Assembly (NCBI GenBank): GCA_023245435.1
Contig: JAHFKH010000019.1
Coordinates: forward strand, 1-14,702
Origin: Candidatus Shapirobacteria bacterium
Lineage (GTDB): Bacteria > Patescibacteriota > Microgenomatia > UBA12405
Direction of reading: 5' to 3'
Length of the DNA: 14,702 nucleotides
In this document: positions 1-7,201 of the stretch, one piece after another
How positions within the stretch are numbered: position 1 is the stretch's first letter
How the letters are laid out: every line of letters begins with the position of its first letter
Position numbers and translations under genes: made by a program
Notes under the pieces: generated by a model
What the model was told of the DNA's origin: nothing
Database searches by the model: none
Seen by the model: only the letters and a program-made list of their open reading frames with translations

Positions 1-977
1 CCCCAACGATCCGGTTTAAAACCTGCACCAGCAGCGCGATCGTGACCACCACCAATATTTAATTTTTCCACAATTGCACGAACATTTACCGAGTGTGGAA
101 GCGAGCGCATAGAAACACTAATTTCGTGTCTTTTGGGTGTGGCTATAAATCCCCAACTATAATTATCAATAATTCTCAAATAGTCTGACATATAAATTTG
201 AGCAGCTTCACTGGTATCGGCATCTGAATAACCATTAGCTTTTAAAAAATCTTTGTCAACATAACTGTATTGGTAACTCAATTTATTTGGCATATCAACA
301 AATTTTGTATTATCAATATATTCCTTAACAATAGCAAAAACTGATTTTCTTATTTTTGAATAACTGGCCTTGAAATCTTGGATTTCTATGTTTAAAATTT
401 TGACTAGTTTTTTGACATTATCAAAGGTGTGGAGTTGATTTGGTTTTAAATAGTTAAAAGTTCCAGTATCACCAAATATTCCCATTAATAATATTTCTGC
501 GAGTGACTTGGATATTTTTTCACCTTTGTATAGTACATCCAAAACCATTTCCGAAGCAGAAGTTGCATTTTTGTCGAGATAAATTAAATCAAATTTGTCG
601 ACGGGGGAACTGTGATGGTCTAGACATATTTTTTGACAACTATGACTAACAATGTTGGCTGGTTGGCGTGAAAAACGACTATATTGACTACCATCAACCA
701 TAATTAGTAATTTAGTATTACCCAGTTCGTTGGCTAAATCGTTTACATACTCAACTTTGTCGTAATTTTTGAAAACCTTATATCGATTGTTGCCAGTACC
801 CATTATTTTCATTGATACTGATTTGTCGGGGTATTTTTCTTTAATAAAGTCATACACTGCCAATAATGAAGCGATGGCATCGTCGTCAGGAGAATAATGA
901 GTGGTAACAATAATTCGTTTAGAATTTTTTACAAGGTCTAAAAACTCGGATTTTACTTCTTGATTGGTCATTGCCAT
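1..977 (-). CDS. DHH/DHHA1 family phosphoesterase (NrnA-like), 3' end beyond window
   Basis: The first 325 residues of a minus-strand gene whose 3' end lies beyond the left edge. DHH-DHHA1 proteins of the NrnA type are cytosolic Mn-dependent enzymes that degrade short oligoribonucleotides to mononucleotides, and some also dephosphorylate pAp. The metal-binding motifs are present in order: DDDA at about 31-34, VDGS at 94-97, the signature DHH at 120-122, and GDTGTF at 169-174. The DHHA1 substrate-binding motif GGGHDRAAGAG is at 309-319. Family members are about 310-340 residues long, so only the last few are missing. The first motif reads PDDDA rather than the common PDGDA, a small variation. 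The start is ATG at 977; an in-frame ATG at 971 is equally possible, and neither has a Shine-Dalgarno sequence. It lies 45 bases after a 67-aa orphan gene and is probably co-transcribed with it. Family assignment is firm; substrate choice within the family is not. Confidence 0.92.
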   Translation of the reverse strand, partial: MAMTNQEVKSEFLDLVKNSKRIIVTTHYSPDDDAIASLLAVYDFIKEKYPDKSVSMKIMGTGNNRYKVFKNYDKVEYVNDLANELGNTKLLIMVDGSQYSRFSRQPANIVSHSCQKICLDHHSSPVDKFDLIYLDKNATSASEMVLDVLYKGEKISKSLAEILLMGIFGDTGTFNYLKPNQLHTFDNVKKLVKILNIEIQDFKASYSKIRKSVFAIVKEYIDNTKFVDMPNKLSYQYSYVDKDFLKANGYSDADTSEAAQIYMSDYLRIIDNYSWGFIATPKRHEISVSMRSLPHSVNVRAIVEKLNIGGGHDRAAGAGFKPDRW

Positions 978-1022
978 GGGTAATTATAGCAATTAGATAG
1001 AAGAAAAGATTTTCAGGTAAGT

Positions 1023-1226
1023 TTAGGCCTTTGAAAATTTTTCCAGACTTTCTCTTGAAAAAAGTGGGGTTGATCCCTCTTTTTTGGGAGCGTTGTTTAG
1101 TATACGTTCAGCTTCTGCCACCATTTCTTTCATTAGACTGATTTGTTCATCCTTTGATATTTCAGGATCTTTAGGCTGGTAATTTCCGTCTTGCGGTATC
1201 TGATTTAAATTTAATGTTTGAGTCAT
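1023..1226 (-). CDS. Small hypothetical protein, 67 aa
   Basis: I do not recognise this protein. It is hydrophilic and charged with no membrane segment or signal peptide. The middle (about residues 25-45, SKDEQISLMKEMVAEAERIL) should form an amphipathic helix, and the ends look disordered (Pro, Gly, Asn, Gln, Ser). It is believed real because the ATG sits directly behind a good promoter-like sequence (consensus TATAAT five bases upstream), it fills the gap between the glycosyltransferase and DHH genes without overlap, and its codon use matches the neighbours. It may head a two-gene transcript with the DHH phosphoesterase. No Shine-Dalgarno sequence is visible. A role as a small regulator or partner protein is possible, but nothing in the sequence shows one. 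Confidence 0.65.
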   Translation of the reverse strand: MTQTLNLNQIPQDGNYQPKDPEISKDEQISLMKEMVAEAERILNNAPKKEGSTPLFSRESLEKFSKA

Positions 1227-1231
1227 ATTGT

Positions 1232-1260
1232 ATTATAAGATATATGTAATCAATATACAA
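1232..1260 (-). promoter_or_regulatory. Promoter of the 67-aa gene, probably leaderless
   Basis: Read on the minus strand, a perfect -10 hexamer TATAAT (1237-1232) lies 17 bases downstream of TTGTAT (1260-1255), a partial match to TTGACA. Only five bases separate the -10 box from the ATG at 1226. Transcription normally begins about seven bases after the -10 box, so the first transcribed base would fall at the start codon, giving a leaderless mRNA. This is seen in sequence only; the start site is inferred. Confidence 0.6.
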
Positions 1261-1270
1261 GTGCTTGGGA

Positions 1271-2710
1271 TTATTTATTTATTATGTATATATCTAGAAC
1301 TGTCGTATTGTTAGGGGTGGTGATGGTTTTGATTTTGGTTAGTTTGTGCTCAACCGCTTGATCTGGTGAGATTGATAACCTATCGGAAACGATAAAATCA
1401 TATCTTGATAAATCTTCTACCCAATTTAATGACTTAAAAGTTAAGTTGGAATAACTATATATATTGGGAATAGTAGGAGCAGAATAATAGTTTTGAATTT
1501 TATTTTGATAAGGCAAATTTAAATAAAATAAAGGCAAAATATAGGTTCGAGAATTGCGAGTGTTATCGATTAAATACTTTTTATTTGGAGTGTCTAAAAT
1601 AATTTTTGATAATTGCTCATATCCATAATCCCAAGCTTGGGCATTAATTTTGGGCAATAGTATAAAATAACTACGAAAAAGTAAAAGGAGGGAATATAAA
1701 AATAAAAATATATTTAAAAATAAATTAGTTGATAGACCTAAAGAAATAATTATCATTAAAGGAAATAATGTAGGTAGAGCCCGTTGGATTGAAATAAATT
1801 CACCTGAAAGTGAAGCGGGAATTAGGGAACTAATAAACCAAAGGATTATAAATTTTTTATATTTTTTATCTAAAGTGATTAATTTTTTTATGCCAAAAAA
1901 TAGAGGAATTATCATCCACCAATAAAAAACTGATGTTGAGGGAATTTGATGTTGAAGATCAATATCGGGTAAATTAAAAAATAATGATTTGGGTGAAAGA
2001 TAGTTAATAATTTGGTAAATAAAAAACTTTAACGATAAATTGTTGTTTTTTATCCAAAATGAATTGGTAAATATCATTAAAATATTTGGAATTTGAGTGA
2101 TAAGTAAAAATATAATCGGTTTAATTTTTATTTTTTTGAAAATAATTAGATAACCAAATAGAAATAGTGGAGCTAAATAACGCTGGGTATGGGAAGCATA
2201 AGTAGATAAGCTAATTAAAAATAATCCCAAATATGATATTTTAGATAAATTTTTTAACAAAAAATAACAACCAATATTAAATAAGGTGGCGGCAAACATT
2301 ACCTCGTAACCAAGACGGCTATTAAATACCGTCCAGGGAATAATGGCGTAAAACACAGTTCCAACTAGAGCATTTTTTGAAAAAATACTAAGTATTTTAT
2401 AAAAGAAATAAACAGAGATGGTACCACTAATGGCAGATAGTAATCGGAGGGCAAAGGGATTGAGGCCAAATATTTTTATAAACGGGATTATTAAATAGAC
2501 GAATAAGCCGGGGGTATAGGCATTAAAAAAACGAAAATATATAGGATATGACTGGCCATACTCATCGACCCCGCGACTCATAATTAAATTTGCATTTACA
2601 CCGACAGTGGCTTCGTCAACATAAACCGATGAGGGAATGGTTGATAGTTTAAAAGTGTAAAGAAAAAAAGAAAAAATTAAAATTAATAATAGAGCTATTT
2701 TATGTTTCAC
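1271..2710 (-). CDS. GT39-like (GT-C fold) membrane glycosyltransferase
   Basis: A 479-residue polytopic membrane protein resembling the ArnT/PMT-type glycosyltransferases (GT39, GT-C fold). These transfer sugars from polyprenyl-phosphate donors to acceptors on the outer face of the membrane. After a first transmembrane helix (about 5-20) comes the acidic pair in VDEA (D32, E33), the usual catalytic position in the first external loop. The segment SRGVDEYGQSYPIYFRFF follows, then AYTPGLFVYLIIPF and further helices, with a soluble C-terminal tail from about 370. A longer frame opens at 2782, but its first 24 residues overlap the upstream gene in another frame and look unnatural. GTG at 2710 gives the expected short basic start before the first helix and overlaps the upstream stop by 11 bases, suggesting translational coupling. 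Donor and acceptor cannot be read from the sequence; lipid, glycan or protein glycosylation are all open. Confidence 0.8.
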   Translation of the reverse strand: MKHKIALLLILIFSFFLYTFKLSTIPSSVYVDEATVGVNANLIMSRGVDEYGQSYPIYFRFFNAYTPGLFVYLIIPFIKIFGLNPFALRLLSAISGTISVYFFYKILSIFSKNALVGTVFYAIIPWTVFNSRLGYEVMFAATLFNIGCYFLLKNLSKISYLGLFLISLSTYASHTQRYLAPLFLFGYLIIFKKIKIKPIIFLLITQIPNILMIFTNSFWIKNNNLSLKFFIYQIINYLSPKSLFFNLPDIDLQHQIPSTSVFYWWMIIPLFFGIKKLITLDKKYKKFIILWFISSLIPASLSGEFISIQRALPTLFPLMIIISLGLSTNLFLNIFLFLYSLLLLFRSYFILLPKINAQAWDYGYEQLSKIILDTPNKKYLIDNTRNSRTYILPLFYLNLPYQNKIQNYYSAPTIPNIYSYSNLTFKSLNWVEDLSRYDFIVSDRLSISPDQAVEHKLTKIKTITTPNNTTVLDIYIINK

Positions 2711-3251
2711 ACGAATAGAATGAAATAATATTGACAATAAATGGCAGTAACAGTAATGGTCCATATTTGCCATCAGTGCCAATAAAAGCTAATAAGACAA
2801 TTGAAATAATTAGCAAATTTAAAAATGTTTTATTTGATGATTTAATTAATTTAATAAGACCAAAAATAAAAGGGATGAATAAAATTGTAATAAAATAATT
2901 TTTAAAATAATTAACAAAATCAAAGCAATTAAAAATATTTTGACGAAAACGATAAAATAATGGCGATTCTATTTTGTTTTCGACGATGTTGCCTATTCTA
3001 AATAAACTCGGTGGATAGGAATCGAGATTTTGTTGATGTAAAAAATTTTGATAACCGGAAAATTCAAGGTTGGATTGAATTCGAGTTGAGTAAATTTGAA
3101 AGATAAATAGTAATATATAACCAAAAATTACGATATATTTGTTTAAATATTTGTTGAGATATAAAAAGATTATTAAGGAAAATAAAGAAATAGGAAAAGG
3201 TAAATAGATGATTGAAACCAGAAATAAAATAATTGACAGAATCTTTGGCAC
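2700..3251 (-). CDS. Polytopic membrane protein, 183 aa, paired with the GT39-like gene
   Basis: A hydrophobic protein with about two N-terminal transmembrane segments (residues 3-30 and 38-55), a polar domain (about 58-115) containing the stretch LFYRFRQNIFN, and two C-terminal segments (about 118-135 and 142-158) followed by a third hydrophobic stretch. I do not recognise a named family. Similar N- and C-terminal hydrophobic architecture occurs in proteins next to GT-C glycosyltransferases, so an envelope role is inferred from context. The start is GTG at 3251: a stop lies two codons upstream, and the protein contains no internal methionine. The last 11 bases overlap the GTG start of the glycosyltransferase, so the two are likely translated together. 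The central domain looks short, so it could be a shortened version of a longer ancestral protein. Confidence 0.7.
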   Translation of the reverse strand: MPKILSIILFLVSIIYLPFPISLFSLIIFLYLNKYLNKYIVIFGYILLFIFQIYSTRIQSNLEFSGYQNFLHQQNLDSYPPSLFRIGNIVENKIESPLFYRFRQNIFNCFDFVNYFKNYFITILFIPFIFGLIKLIKSSNKTFLNLLIISIVLLAFIGTDGKYGPLLLLPFIVNIISFYSCET

Positions 3252-3256
3252 AAATT

Positions 3257-3265
3257 ATTTTAACA
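3257..3265 (-). promoter_or_regulatory. Extended -10 promoter for the membrane/glycosyltransferase pair
   Basis: On the minus strand TGTTAAAAT (3265-3257) is an extended -10 element: TG, one base, then TAAAAT with five of six consensus bases. The GTG start at 3251 begins five bases downstream, the same geometry as at the 67-aa gene. No convincing -35 is seen, as expected for an extended -10 promoter. It coincides with the -35 box of the divergent plus-strand promoter. Confidence 0.45.
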
Positions 3266-3288
3266 TTTGAGAATTATTTGGATATAAT
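3260..3288 (+). promoter_or_regulatory. Sigma70-type promoter of the 68-aa gene
   Basis: TTAACA (3260-3265, five of six matches to TTGACA) and TATAAT (3283-3288, perfect) are separated by the optimal 17 bases. This is the best promoter in the window. Transcription should start near 3295, giving an AT-only leader of about 20 bases without a Shine-Dalgarno sequence before the ATG at 3316. The -35 box overlaps the extended -10 of the divergent gene, so polymerases cannot occupy both at once. Confidence 0.65.
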
Positions 3289-3315
3289 ATGATTATTAAT
3301 AATTTAAATTAAAAA

Positions 3316-3522
3316 ATGACAGGAAGAACACATAAAGAAACTATGGAAATAATTAGAGATGCTGCTAAAAAAATTGGGGATCTTTTTGGAAAAAGTGAAG
3401 AAGGGACAGTGTCACAGGAAGGAACTAAAGGATTTCATGTTATTCCCAAACCAGACGCTCATCCAACAGGCGGAACTGGACCAAAAAACAATGATGGTAG
3501 TGGATATAAAGCCGAAGAATAA
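3316..3522 (+). CDS. Small hypothetical protein, 68 aa
   Basis: I do not recognise this protein. Residues 5-25 (roughly THKETMEIIRDAAKKIGDLFG) form a likely amphipathic helix. The rest is rich in Gly, Lys, Glu, Pro and Asn and is probably disordered, ending in KAEE. There is no signal peptide or membrane segment. Support for it being real: it follows the best promoter in the window at a normal distance, ends just before a hairpin that could terminate it, and is one of only two plus-strand genes here. Size and design (one helix plus polar tail) are like the 67-aa orphan at 1023-1226, but I see no clear residue-level similarity. Its strong promoter suggests it may be well expressed. Confidence 0.65.
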   Translation: MTGRTHKETMEIIRDAAKKIGDLFGKSEEGTVSQEGTKGFHVIPKPDAHPTGGTGPKNNDGSGYKAEE

Positions 3523-3540
3523 TAAAGATTAGTTTTAGTG

Positions 3541-3592
3541 ATATTGTATATACCTATTTGATTTTTATTGATGTATTTAGGTATATCAATAT
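3541..3592. terminator. AT-rich hairpin between convergent genes, possible bidirectional terminator
   Basis: The left arm (3541-3556) and right arm (3578-3592) pair through a perfect core ATATACCTA / TAGGTATAT, extended by further pairs with one bulge, around a loop of about 21 bases. It lies between the stop of the 68-aa gene (plus) and the stop of the EamA gene (minus, 3595), where a shared terminator is expected. The stem is AT-rich and no clean T-tract follows, so termination strength is doubtful. Confidence 0.4.
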
Positions 3593-3594
3593 AT

Positions 3595-4482
3595 TTAGAA
3601 GATATTAGAAGGTGTCCGATTTTGTTTTTTTAGTGCAGGTAAAATAGTAGCTAATAAAATTAATATTCCCCCAAAATATACTTCAGGTTTTAAAATTTCG
3701 TTAAAAATTAGATAGCCAATTATTGATGCAAACACTAATTCCAGTGGTAAAATTAAACTTCCTTTTTGTGCTTCAACTGTCTTAAAACCTTTAATTAAAA
3801 AATAAGTTGCAGTTAAGTTGGCAAACGCAAAGCCGATTAACCACAGCCATGGTGACAGATTTGATGCAGGTGGGAGTCTTTCCTGATTAATAAAGCTACC
3901 AATAAGTCCAATAGCTAGCGACGAAGAACTATCTAATACAATCATTTGTAATTCTGGATATTTACCAGAGACCTTTTTTGAAAGAGTGTTCCAAAAGCCG
4001 ATAAGTAAACCTGTAATTAACGATAAAACTACATAAATATTTGTTATCAATGTTAAATCTGAGTGATAAATAAAAAACAATCCAATAAACACCATCAGAA
4101 GTGAAAATAATTTAATTATACTGAATGATTCTTTAAAAAATATTTTACCGGAAATTATTCCGCCAATGATCATGGTTGAATAGTAAAGAAAATAATTTGT
4201 TCCTATTGGAAGATGGTTAAAGGCAATAAAAGAAAAAATCGGTTGAAAGCTACATGGGATAATCCATATTAAGAACCATTTAATGTCTTTTTTATCAATT
4301 TTTTGCCAAATAACGGTTTTATTGATAAAAAATATAGATATAATTAGTATGACAAAAATGTACTTAAAAAGACTTTGGGAAAATGGTAAAAAAGCATTGG
4401 TAGAACGGTAAAACCAACCATAAGATGCATAAATAATTGTTGAGATTATCAAATATAAATATCCAATTGGTCTGTGTTTCAT
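3595..4482 (-). CDS. EamA-family (drug/metabolite transporter superfamily) permease
   Basis: A 295-residue integral membrane protein with about ten hydrophobic helices in two homologous halves, the layout of EamA/DMT exporters. Helices begin at about residue 6 (IGYLYLIISTIIYASYGWFY) and the second half begins near residue 148 (IYVVLSLITGLLIGFWNTLS). The last helices include the typical segment SLILPLELVFASIIGYLIFNE (about 241-261). Family members export amino acids, nucleotides, sugars or drugs by proton or counter-substrate exchange; the substrate cannot be told from sequence. The C-terminus is short and basic. The ATG at 4482 starts only nine bases after the secA stop, so it is probably the second gene of a secA transcript. 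I know of no functional link to secA, and the pairing may just reflect compact gene packing. No Shine-Dalgarno sequence is present. Confidence 0.9.
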   Translation of the reverse strand: MKHRPIGYLYLIISTIIYASYGWFYRSTNAFLPFSQSLFKYIFVILIISIFFINKTVIWQKIDKKDIKWFLIWIIPCSFQPIFSFIAFNHLPIGTNYFLYYSTMIIGGIISGKIFFKESFSIIKLFSLLMVFIGLFFIYHSDLTLITNIYVVLSLITGLLIGFWNTLSKKVSGKYPELQMIVLDSSSSLAIGLIGSFINQERLPPASNLSPWLWLIGFAFANLTATYFLIKGFKTVEAQKGSLILPLELVFASIIGYLIFNEILKPEVYFGGILILLATILPALKKQNRTPSNIF

Positions 4483-4491
4483 TTCTTATTT

Positions 4492-7131
4492 TTAACTTAA
4501 AGCTGGATAGTGACAATGCTTCCATTTAATTGGTTTTCCTTTTGCGTCAGTTTTACCGCACCAACAGGGATCGTTGCGACCAAGAGTTTTACCAGTGACA
4601 ACTGTTTTTGGTGTTGATGAAACGTTATTTTCGTCAACTAATTCTCCCCTACCTTCGGTTATATTTTGAGGAATGTTGGTTGGAGTAGCAGTTGGTTCGA
4701 GACGGAAAAGCATTCGGGATAAATTTGATTCAAATTTGGCCATTAAATTTTGAAACATTTCAAAACCTTCTTTACGATATTCAATTAAGGGATCTTTTTG
4801 GGCATAACCACGAAGACGAACACCATCACGTAGGTCATCTAAAGCTGTTAAATGATCAACCCAAAGTGGATCGAGAGTTTCGATTATGGCATAAGCAATA
4901 ATATCGTTACCAATATTTTCTCCAAAAAATGTTTGGCGTTGCGACCATTGGTCGAGTAATAAATTTAATAAAAATTCTGATTTATTGTCTACGGCCTCAA
5001 TTTTTTTCTCGAGTTCTTGTCGATCATGTGGTGACATAGGTAAAATTTCGGAAAATTCGAGAGCCATCATTTCGGGAGTACTTAAAGGGTTGGCGATTCT
5101 TTCAGTTTCTTTGGTAAGAATTTTTATTATTTCTTGATAATTTATTTTAGGATTTTCTTTGGCTTGTTGAAGAGTATTATCGCGTAACGAATAAATTATT
5201 TTACGTTGTTTGTTGATAACATCATCATATTCAACCAAACTTTTTCGAGTATCAAAATTATAACCTTCAACTTTGACTTGAATTTGCTCTAAAACTTTGG
5301 AAACTAACGGATGAGTTAATGCCTCGTTTTCGGGCATATTGAATCGAGTCATTAAAGCAGAAATATTTTCGCCTCCAAAAATGCGCATTAAATCATCGTC
5401 TAGAGCTACATAAAATTGGGAAAAACCTGGATCACCTTGACGCCCTCCTCGACCACGGAGTTGATTGTCAATGCGGCGTGATTCGTGACGCTCAGTACCG
5501 ATAACAAATAAACCACCAAGTGCTAGCACTTCGTCGTGTTCTTTTTGCCAGGTGGCTAAAGGTAATTGGTCCTTGGGACCACCTAGCACTATATCAACAC
5601 CACGTCCGGCCATATTGGTAGCAACAGTGACAGCACCTTTACACCCAGCACGAGCAATAATTTGGGCTTCAGATAAATGATTTTTGGCATTTAAAACTTG
5701 ATGAGGAATGCCTTTATTTTTTAACATCGAAGAAATAATTTCATTTTTTTGAATGCTAGTAGTACCAATTAAAACCGGTTGACCTTTGGAATGTAAATCA
5801 GAAATAGTTGAAGCAATAGCGGCATATTTTGCTCTTTGATTTTTATAAATCAAATCTTGAGCATCGATACGAGCAACATCACGATGAGTGGGAATAGTGA
5901 TAACATCGAGATTATAAATTTTTCTAAATTCTTCGGCTTCAGTAGCCGCAGTACCAGTCATACCAGCTAATTTGTCGTAAAGACGGAAATAATTTTGAAA
6001 AGTAATAGTGGCCCAAGTTTGAGATTCTTGTTGAACTTTGACATTTTCTTTGGCCTCTACGGCTTGATGAAGACCATCTGACCACCGTCGTCCGTTCATT
6101 AAACGGCCAGTGAATTCATCAACAATAATTATTTCATCTTCTTTAATGACATAGTCCTTGTCTTTGTGAAATAAAGTTTGAGCTTTGATGGCATTTTCAA
6201 TATAGTGAATAGTTTCAAAAGATTCTTCGTATAAATTACCAACATTTAGAATTTTTTCAACTTTACGAATCCCAAATTCAGAAAGGGTGGCGCTTTTTGA
6301 TTTTTCATCAATAATATAATCGGTTGATTGTAACTGCTGGGCAATTTTGGCAAAAGTATAATATTTGTCGACAGGTTGATTGTTGGGTGAAGAAATAATA
6401 AGTGGAGTTCGAGCTTCATCAATTAATACAAAATCAACTTCATCAACTATGGCAAAATTAAAATTTGGCCGCTGAACTTTTTGGTCAAAATTTTTGACCA
6501 TGTGATCGCGTAAATAATCAAAACCAAATTCATTGTTGGTGCCGTAGGTTATATCGGCCAAATAGGCTTCGCGACGATTGATTGGTTTTAAATGTAAAAG
6601 ACGAGTGTCAACTGAGTCAACTGAGCTAGTAAATTCTGGATCTAAAACAAATGATTCTTCGTGGACAATGGCAGACGTTGTTAACCCAAGCATTTTTAGG
6701 GCACGAGGATACCAACCGGCACCAACTCGGGTAAGATAGTCGTTGGGGGTAATAATATGAACTCCAAGGCCAGTGAGAGCATTTAAATAGGCAGGGAAAA
6801 TAACAGAATGGGTCTTTCCTTCACCAGTGCGTTGTTCGGCAATAGAACCACGATGTAAAGTGATAGCGGCCATTAACTGTACATCGTAAGCTCGTTCGCC
6901 AATGGTGCGAAAAATAGCTTCACGACAAACAGCATACGCTTCAGGTAAAATATCATCTAATTTTTCGCCTTTGGCAAGACGTTTTTTAAATTCATTTGTT
7001 TTATCTGATAAGTTTTTATCAGAAAGTTTTTTAATAGAATCTTCAAATGAATTTATTTTATTAACAATTGGTTTGAGTGAATCAATTGATTTTTTATTTT
7101 CGTCGAAAAATGATTTTAAAAAAGAAAGCAT
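4492..7131 (-). CDS. secA: Protein translocase ATPase SecA
   Basis: The ATPase motor that drives unfolded proteins through SecYEG. From ATG at 7131 it is 879 residues, normal for the family. Nucleotide-binding motifs are intact: Walker A RTGEGKT (101-107), Walker B DEVD (230-233) followed by LIDEARTPLIIS, then TNMAGRGVDIVLGG and GRGGRQGDPGFSQF in the second motor domain. An extra segment of about 25 residues (roughly 155-187) lies before ADITYGTNNEFGFDYLRD. The C-terminus carries a SEC-C zinc hook with C856, C858, C873 and H874, but its loop has 14 residues instead of the usual eight or so. A longer frame could start at TTG 7158; the ATG is preferred because MLSFLKSFF matches the usual SecA N-terminus. 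There is a TATAAT seven bases upstream and no Shine-Dalgarno. The EamA gene follows after nine bases. Confidence 0.98.
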   Translation of the reverse strand: MLSFLKSFFDENKKSIDSLKPIVNKINSFEDSIKKLSDKNLSDKTNEFKKRLAKGEKLDDILPEAYAVCREAIFRTIGERAYDVQLMAAITLHRGSIAEQRTGEGKTHSVIFPAYLNALTGLGVHIITPNDYLTRVGAGWYPRALKMLGLTTSAIVHEESFVLDPEFTSSVDSVDTRLLHLKPINRREAYLADITYGTNNEFGFDYLRDHMVKNFDQKVQRPNFNFAIVDEVDFVLIDEARTPLIISSPNNQPVDKYYTFAKIAQQLQSTDYIIDEKSKSATLSEFGIRKVEKILNVGNLYEESFETIHYIENAIKAQTLFHKDKDYVIKEDEIIIVDEFTGRLMNGRRWSDGLHQAVEAKENVKVQQESQTWATITFQNYFRLYDKLAGMTGTAATEAEEFRKIYNLDVITIPTHRDVARIDAQDLIYKNQRAKYAAIASTISDLHSKGQPVLIGTTSIQKNEIISSMLKNKGIPHQVLNAKNHLSEAQIIARAGCKGAVTVATNMAGRGVDIVLGGPKDQLPLATWQKEHDEVLALGGLFVIGTERHESRRIDNQLRGRGGRQGDPGFSQFYVALDDDLMRIFGGENISALMTRFNMPENEALTHPLVSKVLEQIQVKVEGYNFDTRKSLVEYDDVINKQRKIIYSLRDNTLQQAKENPKINYQEIIKILTKETERIANPLSTPEMMALEFSEILPMSPHDRQELEKKIEAVDNKSEFLLNLLLDQWSQRQTFFGENIGNDIIAYAIIETLDPLWVDHLTALDDLRDGVRLRGYAQKDPLIEYRKEGFEMFQNLMAKFESNLSRMLFRLEPTATPTNIPQNITEGRGELVDENNVSSTPKTVVTGKTLGRNDPCWCGKTDAKGKPIKWKHCHYPALS

Positions 7132-7138
7132 ATAGTTG

Positions 7139-7144
7139 ATTATA
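7139..7144 (-). promoter_or_regulatory. -10 box immediately upstream of secA
   Basis: Minus-strand TATAAT (7144-7139) ends seven bases before the ATG at 7131, which would place transcription initiation at the start codon (leaderless). No -35 box lies at 16-18 bases, where the palindrome 7162-7187 sits instead. The match is perfect but short, and such hexamers occur by chance in AT-rich DNA. Confidence 0.35.
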
Positions 7145-7161
7145 TCGTAAAAATGCAACCC

Positions 7162-7187
7162 CCCTGCCTCGATAAATCGAGACAGGG
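7162..7187. repeat. Palindromic intergenic element between serS and secA
   Basis: The arms CCCTG-c-CTCGAT and ATCGAG-a-CAGGG form an 11-bp stem with one mismatch and a two-base centre. Its GC content contrasts with the surrounding AT-rich DNA. On the minus strand it follows the serS stop and is followed by a G-run and then TTTTT after about ten bases, so it could terminate serS before the secA promoter. The GC-rich flank up to 7200 (GGGATGGGGTGGCTCC) extends the element and resembles repetitive intergenic palindromes. Confidence 0.6.
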
Positions 7188-7201
7188 ATGGGGTGGCTCC
7201 T

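Noticed and set aside
2711..2782. N-terminal extension of the glycosyltransferase to an ATG at 2782
   Set aside because: It overlaps 83 bases of the upstream gene in another frame, and the extra 24 residues (Cys/His/Tyr-rich) do not fit before the first transmembrane helix. GTG at 2710 fits the family start.
4692..4901. Plus-strand open frame inside secA
   Set aside because: Antisense shadow of a strongly conserved gene, with no promoter or recognisable protein. The same holds for 6902-7135.
7132..7158. secA start at TTG 7158
   Set aside because: It would add nine residues absent from SecA proteins; the ATG at 7131 begins the canonical N-terminus.
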